Assembly (NCBI RefSeq): GCF_040605455.1
Contig: NZ_JBEXCV010000115.1
Span: 1 to 29,283 of the forward strand
Reading direction: 5' to 3'
Source: Embleya sp040605455
GTDB lineage: Bacteria; Actinomycetota; Actinomycetes; Streptomycetales; Streptomycetaceae
DNA length: 29,283 nucleotides
The notes below the pieces were generated by a model that was not told where the DNA came from, did not search any database, and was given only the letters and a program-made list of their open reading frames with translations. Position 1 is the first letter of the stretch; each line of letters opens with the position of its first letter. This document shows positions 19,790-27,210 of the stretch, one piece after another. The position numbers and the translations under genes were made by a program.

Positions 19790-19889
19790 GTAGGGGTGCG
19801 TCGGTGCCGTCGACTGGTCCGGCTACGCTCCCGGGCGAAGGACGTCCGCGGGACGTCGGTTCGGGATCGTGTAGTGGAGAGGTAGCGCA

Positions 19890-20738
19890 GTGACCAACAA
19901 GATCGCCGTCATCGGGGCCGGGCTCATGGGGTCGGGCATCGCCCAGGTCGCCGCGCAGGCCGGCTACGACGTCGTCCTGCGCGATGTCACCGACGCCGCC
20001 CTGGAGCGCGGGCTGAGCGGGATCGCGGCCTCGTACGACAAGTTCGTCGCCAAGGGCCGGCTGACCGCCGAGGACGCCTCGGCGGCGCTGGCCCGGATCA
20101 CCACCACCACCGACCTGGAAGCCGTCGCGGACGCGGACGTCGTGGTCGAGGCGGTGTTCGAGAAGGTCGAGGTCAAGCAGGCCGTCTTTGGCGAGCTGGA
20201 CCGGATCTGCAAGCCCGGCGCGGTGCTCGCCAGCAACACCTCGGCGATCCCGATCACCGAGATTGCCGCCGTCACCGGCCGGCCCGAGTCGGTCGTGGGC
20301 ATGCACTTCTTCTCACCGGTGCCGTTGATGAGCCTGTGCGAGCTGGTCCGCGGCTTCAAGACCTCGGACGCGACGCTGGCCGTCGCGCGCGAACTGGCCG
20401 AGGCGATGGGCAAGACGTGCATCGTGGTCAACCGGGACGTGGCCGGGTTCGTCACCACTCGGCTGATCACCGCGCTCACGGTCGAGGCGGTGAAGCTGTA
20501 CGAGGCGGGCGTGGCCACCGCCGAGGACATCGACATCGCCTGCAAGCTGGGCTTCGGCCACGCTATGGGGCCGCTGGCCACCGCCGACCTGACCGGCGTG
20601 GACATCATGCGCAACGCGACGAGCAACATCTACGCCGAGAGCAAGGACGAGAAGTTCGCTCCGCCGGAGCTGCTCAACCGCATGGTCACGGCGGGTGACC
20701 TGGGTCGCAAGACCGGCAAGGGTTTCTACGACTACTGA
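19890..20738 (+). CDS. hbd: 3-hydroxybutyryl-CoA dehydrogenase
   Basis: NAD(P)-dependent interconversion of acetoacetyl-CoA and 3-hydroxybutyryl-CoA. It has 282 residues, the usual length for the single-function enzyme. The Rossmann motif is IAVIGAGLMGSGIAQVAAQAGYDVVLRD (with breaks, residues 5-32). The catalytic His lies in VVGMHFFSPVPLM with the ASNTSAIPI segment before it, and the C-terminal domain has NRDVAGFVTTRL and ends GRKTGKGFYDY. The start is GTG 19890 behind GGAGAGG (19876-19882). A strong hairpin follows. With the downstream mutase it fits acetoacetyl-CoA to C4/C5 acyl-CoA conversion; it could equally serve butanoate or PHB metabolism. Confidence 0.93.
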   Translation: MTNKIAVIGAGLMGSGIAQVAAQAGYDVVLRDVTDAALERGLSGIAASYDKFVAKGRLTAEDASAALARITTTTDLEAVADADVVVEAVFEKVEVKQAVFGELDRICKPGAVLASNTSAIPITEIAAVTGRPESVVGMHFFSPVPLMSLCELVRGFKTSDATLAVARELAEAMGKTCIVVNRDVAGFVTTRLITALTVEAVKLYEAGVATAEDIDIACKLGFGHAMGPLATADLTGVDIMRNATSNIYAESKDEKFAPPELLNRMVTAGDLGRKTGKGFYDY

Positions 20739-20763
20739 GTCCCGCGCGCGACGGCCGTTCCGC

Positions 20764-20800
20764 GACCGGACTCCGGGGGCTTCGAAGCCACGGAGCGGTC
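20764..20800 (+). terminator. Long bulged hairpin after hbd
   Basis: Arms GACCG, CTCCG and GGCTT pair with AAGCC, CGGAG and CGGTC, giving 15 pairs interrupted by small bulges (GA, GG and A) with a CG turn at the centre. It begins 25 bases after the hbd stop. No U-tract follows. Confidence 0.6.
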
Positions 20801-20841
20801 GTCGGGCGGCCGTTGGCCGGTGGGCGGCGCACAGCCGGCAG

Positions 20842-20892
20842 ATCATCTGATGATTCGTCACCTGTACGAGTGAAGTCCGATATGACGAGTGA
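20842..20892 (+). promoter_or_regulatory. Palindrome and paired direct repeats upstream of the STAS gene
   Basis: ATCATC-T-GATGAT (20842-20854) is a perfect 13-bp palindrome in locally AT-rich DNA. It is followed by two copies of ACGAGTGA (20866-20873 and 20885-20892) with starts 19 bases apart. Together they look like an operator and activator arrangement 75-125 bases before the STAS gene start. No regulator can be named. Confidence 0.35.
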
Positions 20893-20966
20893 GGATTATC
20901 GGGTTTTGGGTGTTTTTCTGGGAAGCCGAACCGTCATCGCACGGACGGAATTTCCAGGAGGAGACG

Positions 20967-21272
20967 ATGCGTGTTTGGGGCGACCCACGCGAGCTGCATT
21001 TGGACGGCGTGCTCGACGTGCGGGCCACCGCCGATGTCCGACTGGCGCTGCACGACGCCGTGGACAACGGTGACGGCGACCTGATTCTCGACCTCACCCG
21101 GATGTCCACCCTGGACACCACCGGTCTGGGCCTGATCGTCGGCGCGCACCGGCGGGCGGGTCGGCGCGAGCGTCGTCTCGTGCTGGCCGGGGTCAATCCG
21201 GATGTGTACCGGGTGCTCGTGTTGACTCGATTGCACCGTATCCTCACGCTCCGCCAACCCGCCGCGGTCTGA
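20967..21272 (+). CDS. STAS-domain protein (anti-anti-sigma-like)
   Basis: A 101-residue stand-alone STAS domain. The start is ATG 20967, five bases after a strong AGGAGG; the open frame continues upstream to 20889 without similarity. The central motif is LILDLTRMSTLDTTGLGLIVGAHRRA. The position that is the phosphorylated Ser in SpoIIAA/RsbV (DSSGL) is Thr here (DTTGL, 50-54), which may still be phosphorylatable or may make it insensitive to the partner kinase. No anti-sigma kinase or sigma factor gene is near. A role in partner switching is inferred from the fold only. Confidence 0.75.
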   Translation: MRVWGDPRELHLDGVLDVRATADVRLALHDAVDNGDGDLILDLTRMSTLDTTGLGLIVGAHRRAGRRERRLVLAGVNPDVYRVLVLTRLHRILTLRQPAAV

Positions 21273-21351
21273 TCCGGCCGATCGGGCGTCCGAGCCGACA
21301 AGGTGTCAGGCCGGCCCGGCAACGACTTGCGTGCTGTGGTCGAACACACCC

Positions 21352-21380
21352 TGTCCGGAGCGGTTACCCGTCAGTACACT
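21352..21380 (+). promoter_or_regulatory. Weak promoter candidate for the mutase gene
   Basis: TGTCCG (21352-21357), 17 bases, then TACACT (21375-21380). The -10 is reasonable and the -35 poor. It would give a leader of about 100 nt, which is the structured stretch described next. Confidence 0.3.
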
Positions 21381-21438
21381 CCGTGGTAAGCAGGGCCGCA
21401 CCAGACGCGCGGTGACAGCGGACCAGCGGGATAGCCCA

Positions 21439-21488
21439 GGCCGGTAGTCGCCGAGTACCGGTCGGTCCGGAACCTCCGGAGGTATTCC
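21439..21488 (+). promoter_or_regulatory. Structured leader of the mutase gene with buried ribosome binding site
   Basis: CCGGTA (21441-21446) and TACCGG (21456-21461) form a hairpin extended by GG/TC. Directly after it, ACCTCCGGAGGT (21472-21483) is a perfect 12-bp palindrome whose right half is the ribosome binding site GGAGG (21478-21482). Flanking GGAA (21469-21472) and TTCC (21485-21488) lengthen the possible stem. No cobalamin-riboswitch B12 box or GCCACTG motif is seen. Confidence 0.4.
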
Positions 21489-23612
21489 GTGGCGAGCCAG
21501 ACGCCCTCAGCTCAGCCCTCGCAGCCGGCCACGCCGTCCCCGGCCGGTCGGCACCCCTCTTCTCCGATCGAGCGGGCTCCGATCGAGCAGGCCTCTCCGA
21601 TCAAGCGTGATCGCCCCTGGGTCATGCGCACCTACGCCGGGCACTCCTCGGCCACCGCTTCCAACGCGCTCTACCGGCGCAATCTCGCCAAGGGCCAGAC
21701 CGGTCTGTCGGTGGCCTTCGACCTGCCGACCCAGACCGGCTACGACCCCGACCACGTGCTCTCGCGCGGCGAGGTCGGCAAGGTCGGTGTGCCGATCTCG
21801 CACATCGGCGACATGCGGCAGCTCCTGGACGGCATCCCCGTCGAGGAGATGAACACCTCGATGACGATCAACGCGACCGCGCTGTGGATGCTCGCGCTGT
21901 ATCAGGTCGTCGCCGAGGAGCAGGGCGCGGACATCGCCAAGCTCACCGGCACCACGCAGAACGACATCATCAAGGAATACCTGTCGCGCGGGACCTACGT
22001 CTTCCCGCCCGGCCCTTCGCTCAAGCTGATCACCGACACCGTCGCGTACACGGTCTCGCACATTCCCAAGTGGAACCCGACCAACATTTGCAGCTACCAC
22101 CTCCAGGAGGCGGGCGCGACGCCGGTGCAGGAGATCGCGTACGCGATGTGCACCGCGATCGCCGTGCTGGATGCGGTCCGCGACTCGGGGCAGGTGCCGG
22201 CGGACCGGATGGGCGAGGTGGTCCAGCGAATCTCCTTCTTCGTCAACGCCGGGGTGCGGTTCGTCGAGGAGATGTGCAAGATGCGGGCGTTCGTCCAGTT
22301 GTGGGACGAACTCACGCTGGAGCGCTACGGCGTACGAGACGCCAAGCAGCGCCGGTTCCGCTACGGCGTGCAGGTCAACTCGCTCGGCCTGACCGAGGCG
22401 CAGCCGGAGAACAACGTCCAGCGCATCGTGCTGGAGATGCTGGCCGTGACGCTGTCCAAGGACGCGCGGGCGCGGGCGGTGCAGCTGCCCGCCTGGAACG
22501 AGGCGCTGGGGCTGCCTCGGCCGTGGGACCAGCAGTGGTCGTTGCGGATCCAGCAGGTCCTGGCCTACGAGTCGGACCTGCTCGAGTACGGCGACATCTT
22601 CAACGGTTCACACGTGATCGAGGCCAAGGTCGCCGATCTGGTGGCGGGCGCGCGCGAGGAGATCGACCGGGTCCAGGCGATGGGCGGCGCGGTTTCCGCG
22701 ATCGAGTCGGGCTACATGAAGTCGCAGCTGGTCGGCTCGCACGCGGCCCGGCGGGCCCGGATCGAGGCGGGCGACGAGGTGGTGGTCGGGGTGAACCGGT
22801 TCGAGACCACCGAGGAGAACCCGCTCACCGCCGACCTGGACGCGGCGATCATGAGCGCAGACCCGGACGCCGAGCGCTCGGCGATCGAGAAGATCAAGGC
22901 ATGGCGGGCGGACCGCGACCCGGTGGCGGTGGACGCGGCGATGGCCCGGCTGCGCGAGGACGCGCGGTCGTGGAAGGCCACGTCGGCGGTCAACCTGATG
23001 CCGGCCACGCTGGCGTGCGTGCGGGCCGGGGTGACCACGGGGGAGTGGTCGCAGGCGCTGCGTGAGGAGTTCGGCGAGTATCGCGCGCCGACCGGGGTCT
23101 CCGGGGTGGTCGGCGTGCAGGATGGCGCGGGGCTCGCCGAGGTGCGGGGTGCCGTGCGGCGCACGGGCGAGGAACTGGGCGGCCGGCTGCGGCTGTTGGT
23201 CGGCAAGCCGGGGCTCGACGGGCACTCGAACGGGGCCGAGCAGATCGCGGTGCGGGCGCGCGATGTCGGTTTCGAGGTGGTCTACCAGGGGATTCGACTC
23301 ACTCCGGAGCAGATCGTCGCGGCGGCGGTCGAGGAGGATGTGCACTGCGTGGGGCTGTCCATCCTGTCGGGATCGCACCTGGAGCTGATTCCGGACGTGC
23401 TCTCGCGCATGCGCTCCGCGGGAATCGGTGATGTGCCGGTGATCGTGGGCGGGATCATTCCGTCCGCCGATGCGGTGGTGTTGCGCTCGCAGGGGGTGGC
23501 TGCCGTTTTTACGCCGAAGGACTTCGGGATCACGGACATCATGGGGCGGATCGTGGAGGTCATTCGCGAGGCGAACGGCCTGGCGGCCGAGTCCGCGGTG
23601 TCGGTGGGCTGA
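21489..23612 (+). CDS. meaA: B12-dependent acyl-CoA mutase, MeaA/ethylmalonyl-CoA mutase type
   Basis: Single-chain adenosylcobalamin-dependent carbon-skeleton mutase of 707 residues. The start is GTG 21489, six bases after GGAGG. About 40 Pro/Ser/Ala-rich residues precede the conserved body, which begins DRPWVMRTYAGHSSATASNALYRRNLA (with breaks). GQTGLSVAFDLPTQTGYDPDH and GTTQNDIIKEYLSRGTYVFPP read as in MeaA/Ecm rather than in methylmalonyl-CoA mutase (which has FSTAEESN and ATHRGYDSDH). The C-terminal B12 domain holds DGHSNG (577-582; lower-ligand His579), GLSILSG and IVGGIIP. hbd upstream and pduO supplying cofactor support an ethylmalonyl-CoA mutase role; no ccr is in the window. Other acyl-CoA mutase substrates cannot be excluded. 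Confidence 0.88.
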   Translation: MASQTPSAQPSQPATPSPAGRHPSSPIERAPIEQASPIKRDRPWVMRTYAGHSSATASNALYRRNLAKGQTGLSVAFDLPTQTGYDPDHVLSRGEVGKVGVPISHIGDMRQLLDGIPVEEMNTSMTINATALWMLALYQVVAEEQGADIAKLTGTTQNDIIKEYLSRGTYVFPPGPSLKLITDTVAYTVSHIPKWNPTNICSYHLQEAGATPVQEIAYAMCTAIAVLDAVRDSGQVPADRMGEVVQRISFFVNAGVRFVEEMCKMRAFVQLWDELTLERYGVRDAKQRRFRYGVQVNSLGLTEAQPENNVQRIVLEMLAVTLSKDARARAVQLPAWNEALGLPRPWDQQWSLRIQQVLAYESDLLEYGDIFNGSHVIEAKVADLVAGAREEIDRVQAMGGAVSAIESGYMKSQLVGSHAARRARIEAGDEVVVGVNRFETTEENPLTADLDAAIMSADPDAERSAIEKIKAWRADRDPVAVDAAMARLREDARSWKATSAVNLMPATLACVRAGVTTGEWSQALREEFGEYRAPTGVSGVVGVQDGAGLAEVRGAVRRTGEELGGRLRLLVGKPGLDGHSNGAEQIAVRARDVGFEVVYQGIRLTPEQIVAAAVEEDVHCVGLSILSGSHLELIPDVLSRMRSAGIGDVPVIVGGIIPSADAVVLRSQGVAAVFTPKDFGITDIMGRIVEVIREANGLAAESAVSVG

Positions 23613-23642
23613 GCCTTCGCCCGGCCTGCGGCCGTGGCTTGT

Positions 23643-23687
23643 CCTCGAACGCCGGACGGGCCGGATTTGCTCGTCCGGCGTTCGAGG
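23643..23687. terminator. Bidirectional terminator, Streptomyces-type repeat
   Basis: A perfect 16-bp inverted repeat, CCTCGAACGCCGGACG (23643-23658) and CGTCCGGCGTTCGAGG (23672-23687), with a 13-nt loop. It sits between the convergent mutase (ends 23612) and dehydrogenase (ends 23697). From memory, the arm closely matches the abundant Streptomyces intergenic repeat CTCAAACGCCGGACGGGC. Confidence 0.8.
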
Positions 23688-23696
23688 GTGGCTTCG

Positions 23697-26600
23697 TTAC
23701 GGGACCGGGTGGCCCATGTCGGTGGTGATCTCGGTGGGGGTCAGGGGGCGGTTGTAGATGCGGACGTCGTCGATCAGGCCGGCGAAGTATTCGCCCCAGA
23801 CGCTGTTGCCGCCGATGCGCAGCGCGCCGCCCGCGTCCACGATCGGGCCGGTGTGTGCGGTGGCCTGGACCTGGACGCCGTTGACGTACAGGCGCAGCGC
23901 GCTGCCGTCGTAGGTGGCCGCGATGTGCGCCCACGTGCCGGTGGCCAGCGGTGCGGTGCCGTCGGCGTAGGTGTCGTTGTTGGTGCCGGTCGTGTTGATG
24001 GTCGTGTTGGGCGCGGCGGTGCCGTTCGCGTACAGCGCGTAGGACAGACCGCCACCGCGTTCCTTGAGCAGCACGGTGCGCCAGTTCGTGATCGCCGTGG
24101 GCTTGACCCATGCCTCCAGGGTCATCCCGGTGGTGAGCGTCGAGCGGGCGCTGTGCGGCACCGTCACCATCGACGAAGTGCCGTTGAAGGAAAGCGCGTT
24201 GCCGGAATGGCCGGTGACCCAGGTGCCGCCGGTGACGGTGCCGTTGTTGCCCTGGCCGGCGTCGTCCGTGACGATCGTGCCGCTCGTCGCGTTGAAGCCG
24301 TACGCGGCCACCAGACCGGCAGGCGGCCCGTCGATCTCACGATAGGTGGCGGTCAACGTGATCGGCGTCACGGGTGCGGTGATGTTGTGCGCGGCGGCGC
24401 CGCCGTCCGACCAGGACACGAATTCGTAGTTCTTGCCGTTCAGGGCCTGTGTCGTCGGCGCGGCTATCGAGGATGTGCCGCCCACGATCACCGTGCTGGT
24501 GAACGGTGCCGGGCGTTGTGAGGAGAACAGGCCCAGGGTCAGGCCCGGCGGGTTGGAGACGAGCGTGATGTTCGCGGTCTTCGGGTCCAGGTGCACGCTG
24601 GTGGTCCCGGTCAGGCCGCCGGAATCGGTGGCGGTCAGCCGCAGTTCGAGCCACGACGGATACTCGTGGTCGACCGCCGTGAAGGTGCCGGCGGCGCCGC
24701 CCTGGCCGGTGATCTGGTGCTCGTGGCAGTCGGTGGGCGTGGTGCAGTGATGCATGATGATCTGCCAGTTCAGGCCCGTGCCCGGGATGGCGCCGTCCTG
24801 CGGGTCGGTCGCGTGTCCGCTGAAGGCGATCGGGTCGCCCACCTTCCAGGTCAGCGTCGCGGCCGGGGTGTCGATCACCGGGGTGGGTGGTGCGTTGCCC
24901 GCCGAGATGGTGATCGGCGCGGAGACGCCGGTCAGGCCCACCGGGTCGGTGACCCGCAACCTCACGGTGTAGGTGCCGGGCGTGGTGTACGTGTACGACG
25001 GGTTCGCTGCGGTCGAGTCGTCGAACGCTCCGTCGCCGTCCAGGTCCCAGGCGTAGGTGAGGGTCTCGCCCGGATCCGGATCGGTCGACGCCGAGCCGGT
25101 GAACGCCACGGTCAGCGGCGTCGTGCCGGTGGTCGAGCCGGCCGAGGCGACCGCGTTCGGCGCGCTGCCGGTGTAGCGGATCCGGTGGATCGCGCCGTCC
25201 TCGAAGCCGACGTAGTACACGTCACCCTCGGGGCCGGTGGTCAACTGGACCGGGTTCGCGTTGCTCACGAACACCTGGCGGGTGGACGGGTCCGGGAGCC
25301 CGTCGGGACCGGCCAACATGCTCCACACGCAGCGCCGACTGTGGTCGGCGAAGAACATCGCGTTGCGGTAGGCCGCCGGATAGCGCTGCCCCGAGTAGAA
25401 GGTCACCCCGGAGATCGCCGAGCCGTTGCCGGTCGGGCAGCCGTCGCCCGGGACCACCACGGCGCTGTGCTGGTAGGCGTAGTAGGGCGTCTTGACCGCT
25501 CCCGGGCCGTCGGCGTACAGGTTGGTGCACAGGTTCAGGCCGATCGACTCGTAGCCGCCCTGGCGGGCCGAGCCCTCGTAGCAGGGCCAGCCGAAGTTGG
25601 CCACGGCGCTGCTGGAGGGGGTGAGCCGGTTGATCTCCTCCCAAGTGCTCCAGCCGACGTCGCCCACCCACAACTCGTTCGTGCCGGGCCGGAAGCCGAA
25701 CCGGAACGGATTGCGCATGCCGGCCGCCACCAGGCGGCGGGCGTTGGCGTCGGCGTTGCCCGCGAGCGGGTTGCCGGGCGCGCCCGCGCCGGTGTTCGGG
25801 TCGATCCGGATGATGCTGCCGTTGAGCGCGAACGGGTCACCCGGGGTGCGGAAGTCCTGCGCGCGCAGTGCGCCGCCCTCGGCGGTCGGCGCGGTCAGTA
25901 CGGTGCCGACCGCACTGTTGCCGTCGGCACACGGGTTCGCCGGGATCGGATCCTTGCCCGGGATCGGGCCGCTCGCCGTGCTCTGGCCGTAGTCCGCCCA
26001 GTCGAAGCTGGCGCCGTCCCCGGCGGATGCGTAGAGATAGCCGTCCGGGCCGAAGGCGAGGCTGCCGGTGGCGTGCGACGGGAACTGCTGGCACCAGCCC
26101 TCGACCAGCACCTGCTCCGGGCCCGCGGTGTTGCCGGTCGCGGTCAGCTTGGCGATTCGGCCGGTGATCAGACAACCCTTGGCCTGTGCGCCGGGTGGGT
26201 CCGGACAACCGTCGTCCAGACCGGTGGCGGTGCCCCAGTAGGGGGCCGAGCCGCCGGGGCGTGCGTCGTGCGCGTACATCACGTAGACCGATGGATCGGT
26301 CGGGAAGTTCGGTGCCAGGGCCAAGCCGAGCAGGCCGCGGTCCCAGAAGTTGTGCACCTTCGCCCGCAGGTCGGTGAACACCGTGGGCGTGGGGTCGGTG
26401 AGCGAGTCGAACACCTTGACGACGCCGGACTTCTCGGCGACGAAGACCCGTCCGTCCCTGGCGAAGGCCACGTCGACCGGCTGGGTCAGGCCGGTCAGTA
26501 CGGAATCGTCGGAGAACTTCGGCGGCACCGCGGCGGCCTGCGCGGAGGCGGTGCGCGCGGTCGGTGCCGAGCCGAACAGCTCCGGGCCGGATGGGCGGGG

Positions 26601-26771
26601 CGATGCGTCGGAGACTGCTGCGGACGAGGCCGGCGATGCGCCGGCCGAGGGTATCGACAGTGCCAATGAGGCGAGCAGCGCGGCGGCGCAGGCGAACCGG
26701 GTCCTGTGCCGGCTCACCCGCCGTCCCGTGCGTCGCAAACGTATGGAACCGGACATGATGGAACCGGACAT
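23697..26771 (-). CDS. Secreted PQQ-type sugar dehydrogenase with PKD and LamG domains
   Basis: Large exported protein, 1024 residues. The start is ATG 26771 (minus) with AGGGGGA five to six bases upstream; the open frame continues to 27212 but has no similarity. The signal peptide has a basic stretch RRTGRRVSRHRTR, a hydrophobic core FACAAALLASLALSIP and likely cleavage after AGA or ASP near 46. Domains in order: glucose/sorbosone dehydrogenase beta-propeller (about 85-535; LTQPVDVAFARDGRVFVAE, DRGLLGLALAPNFP, GSLAFGPDGYLYASAGDG, GMRNPFRFGFRPGTNELWVGDVG), PKD (540-620; YAWDLDGDGAFDDST), Ig-like linker region with four Cys/His-rich turns, and a C-terminal LamG/concanavalin-like domain (820-1020). 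It is likely an extracellular carbohydrate oxidase or binder; whether PQQ is bound and which sugar is used are unknown. Confidence 0.87.
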   Translation of the reverse strand: MSGSIMSGSIRLRRTGRRVSRHRTRFACAAALLASLALSIPSAGASPASSAAVSDASPRPSGPELFGSAPTARTASAQAAAVPPKFSDDSVLTGLTQPVDVAFARDGRVFVAEKSGVVKVFDSLTDPTPTVFTDLRAKVHNFWDRGLLGLALAPNFPTDPSVYVMYAHDARPGGSAPYWGTATGLDDGCPDPPGAQAKGCLITGRIAKLTATGNTAGPEQVLVEGWCQQFPSHATGSLAFGPDGYLYASAGDGASFDWADYGQSTASGPIPGKDPIPANPCADGNSAVGTVLTAPTAEGGALRAQDFRTPGDPFALNGSIIRIDPNTGAGAPGNPLAGNADANARRLVAAGMRNPFRFGFRPGTNELWVGDVGWSTWEEINRLTPSSSAVANFGWPCYEGSARQGGYESIGLNLCTNLYADGPGAVKTPYYAYQHSAVVVPGDGCPTGNGSAISGVTFYSGQRYPAAYRNAMFFADHSRRCVWSMLAGPDGLPDPSTRQVFVSNANPVQLTTGPEGDVYYVGFEDGAIHRIRYTGSAPNAVASAGSTTGTTPLTVAFTGSASTDPDPGETLTYAWDLDGDGAFDDSTAANPSYTYTTPGTYTVRLRVTDPVGLTGVSAPITISAGNAPPTPVIDTPAATLTWKVGDPIAFSGHATDPQDGAIPGTGLNWQIIMHHCTTPTDCHEHQITGQGGAAGTFTAVDHEYPSWLELRLTATDSGGLTGTTSVHLDPKTANITLVSNPPGLTLGLFSSQRPAPFTSTVIVGGTSSIAAPTTQALNGKNYEFVSWSDGGAAAHNITAPVTPITLTATYREIDGPPAGLVAAYGFNATSGTIVTDDAGQGNNGTVTGGTWVTGHSGNALSFNGTSSMVTVPHSARSTLTTGMTLEAWVKPTAITNWRTVLLKERGGGLSYALYANGTAAPNTTINTTGTNNDTYADGTAPLATGTWAHIAATYDGSALRLYVNGVQVQATAHTGPIVDAGGALRIGGNSVWGEYFAGLIDDVRIYNRPLTPTEITTDMGHPVP

Positions 26772-26772
26772 G
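26743..26772 (-). repeat. 15-bp tandem duplication over the start codon
   Basis: Two identical 15-bp units (26743-26757 and 26758-26772) each contain an ATG on the minus strand, so the protein would begin MSGSI MSGSI. Only the outer ATG (26771) has the GGGGGA site at a good distance. The upstream leader also has a doubled ACAGGGGGA motif. Confidence 0.85.
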
Positions 26773-27210
26773 TATGTCCCCCTGTTCCCCCTGTGCGCCT
26801 GACCGTCGTGGCGCCACTCGTGCACCATAGGGCGACTCGGCGGGCAGGTACCGACTTTTCGGCAAGCCCGCGACGTCCTTCGGCTCGGCTCGACGGGATC
26901 GTGCCGTGACCACTCGAAGGCGCGCGCGTTGTTGTGAAGAGGGAGCGAAGGTCGACCCGGACCCGGTCCGCTCGACGGCAGGAGGTGGCAGGGTGGGACG
27001 CGGTACGGCGCAAGTACGCGCAGCCCGTGGTCGGCCGCCCCGCTGCTCGACGCGTCGGTGCTCAACGATCTTGTTACGAACCCGGCGCCGGGTATCGGTG
27101 TGCCGGCCGCGCCCGGCACACTGATCACCGGTTTCCGCCCCCGAGTGCCCGGACTTGCCCCGGCCGCACCGGCGCGTCGAGGAACCACGACGGGGAGCAC
27201 AGGGAGTGGC
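26773..27210. other. Divergent intergenic region, no gene recognised
   Basis: 438 bp between the minus-strand dehydrogenase and the plus-strand ATPase. Short open frames here (for example GTG 26906 to 27124) show Arg-rich, shadow-like composition and no ribosome binding site. A weak plus-strand promoter candidate is TTGTTA (27071-27076), 16 bases, TATCGG (27093-27098). The ATPase ribosome binding site is GGGAG (27202-27206). Confidence 0.5.
27081..27121 (+). promoter_or_regulatory. Two adjacent palindromes upstream of the ATPase gene
   Basis: CCCGGCGCCGGG (27081-27092) is a perfect palindrome. Five bases later GTGTGCCGG (27098-27106) and CCGGCACAC (27113-27121) form a perfect 9-bp inverted repeat with a 6-nt spacer. 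They overlap the weak promoter candidate and could be operators or a leader hairpin. Confidence 0.4.

Noticed and set aside
21428..21483. tRNA-like stretch (GCGGGATAGCCCAGGCCGGTAG)
   Set aside because: The D-arm resemblance is superficial: there is no GGTTCGAATCC-type T arm and no acceptor stem pairing.
21421..21488. Possible cobalamin riboswitch before the mutase
   Set aside because: No B12 box, no GCCACTG and no space for the full aptamer; only local hairpins are seen.
26906..27124. 72-codon plus-strand ORF in the divergent region
   Set aside because: It has no ribosome binding site, Arg-rich shadow composition, and overlaps the palindromes.
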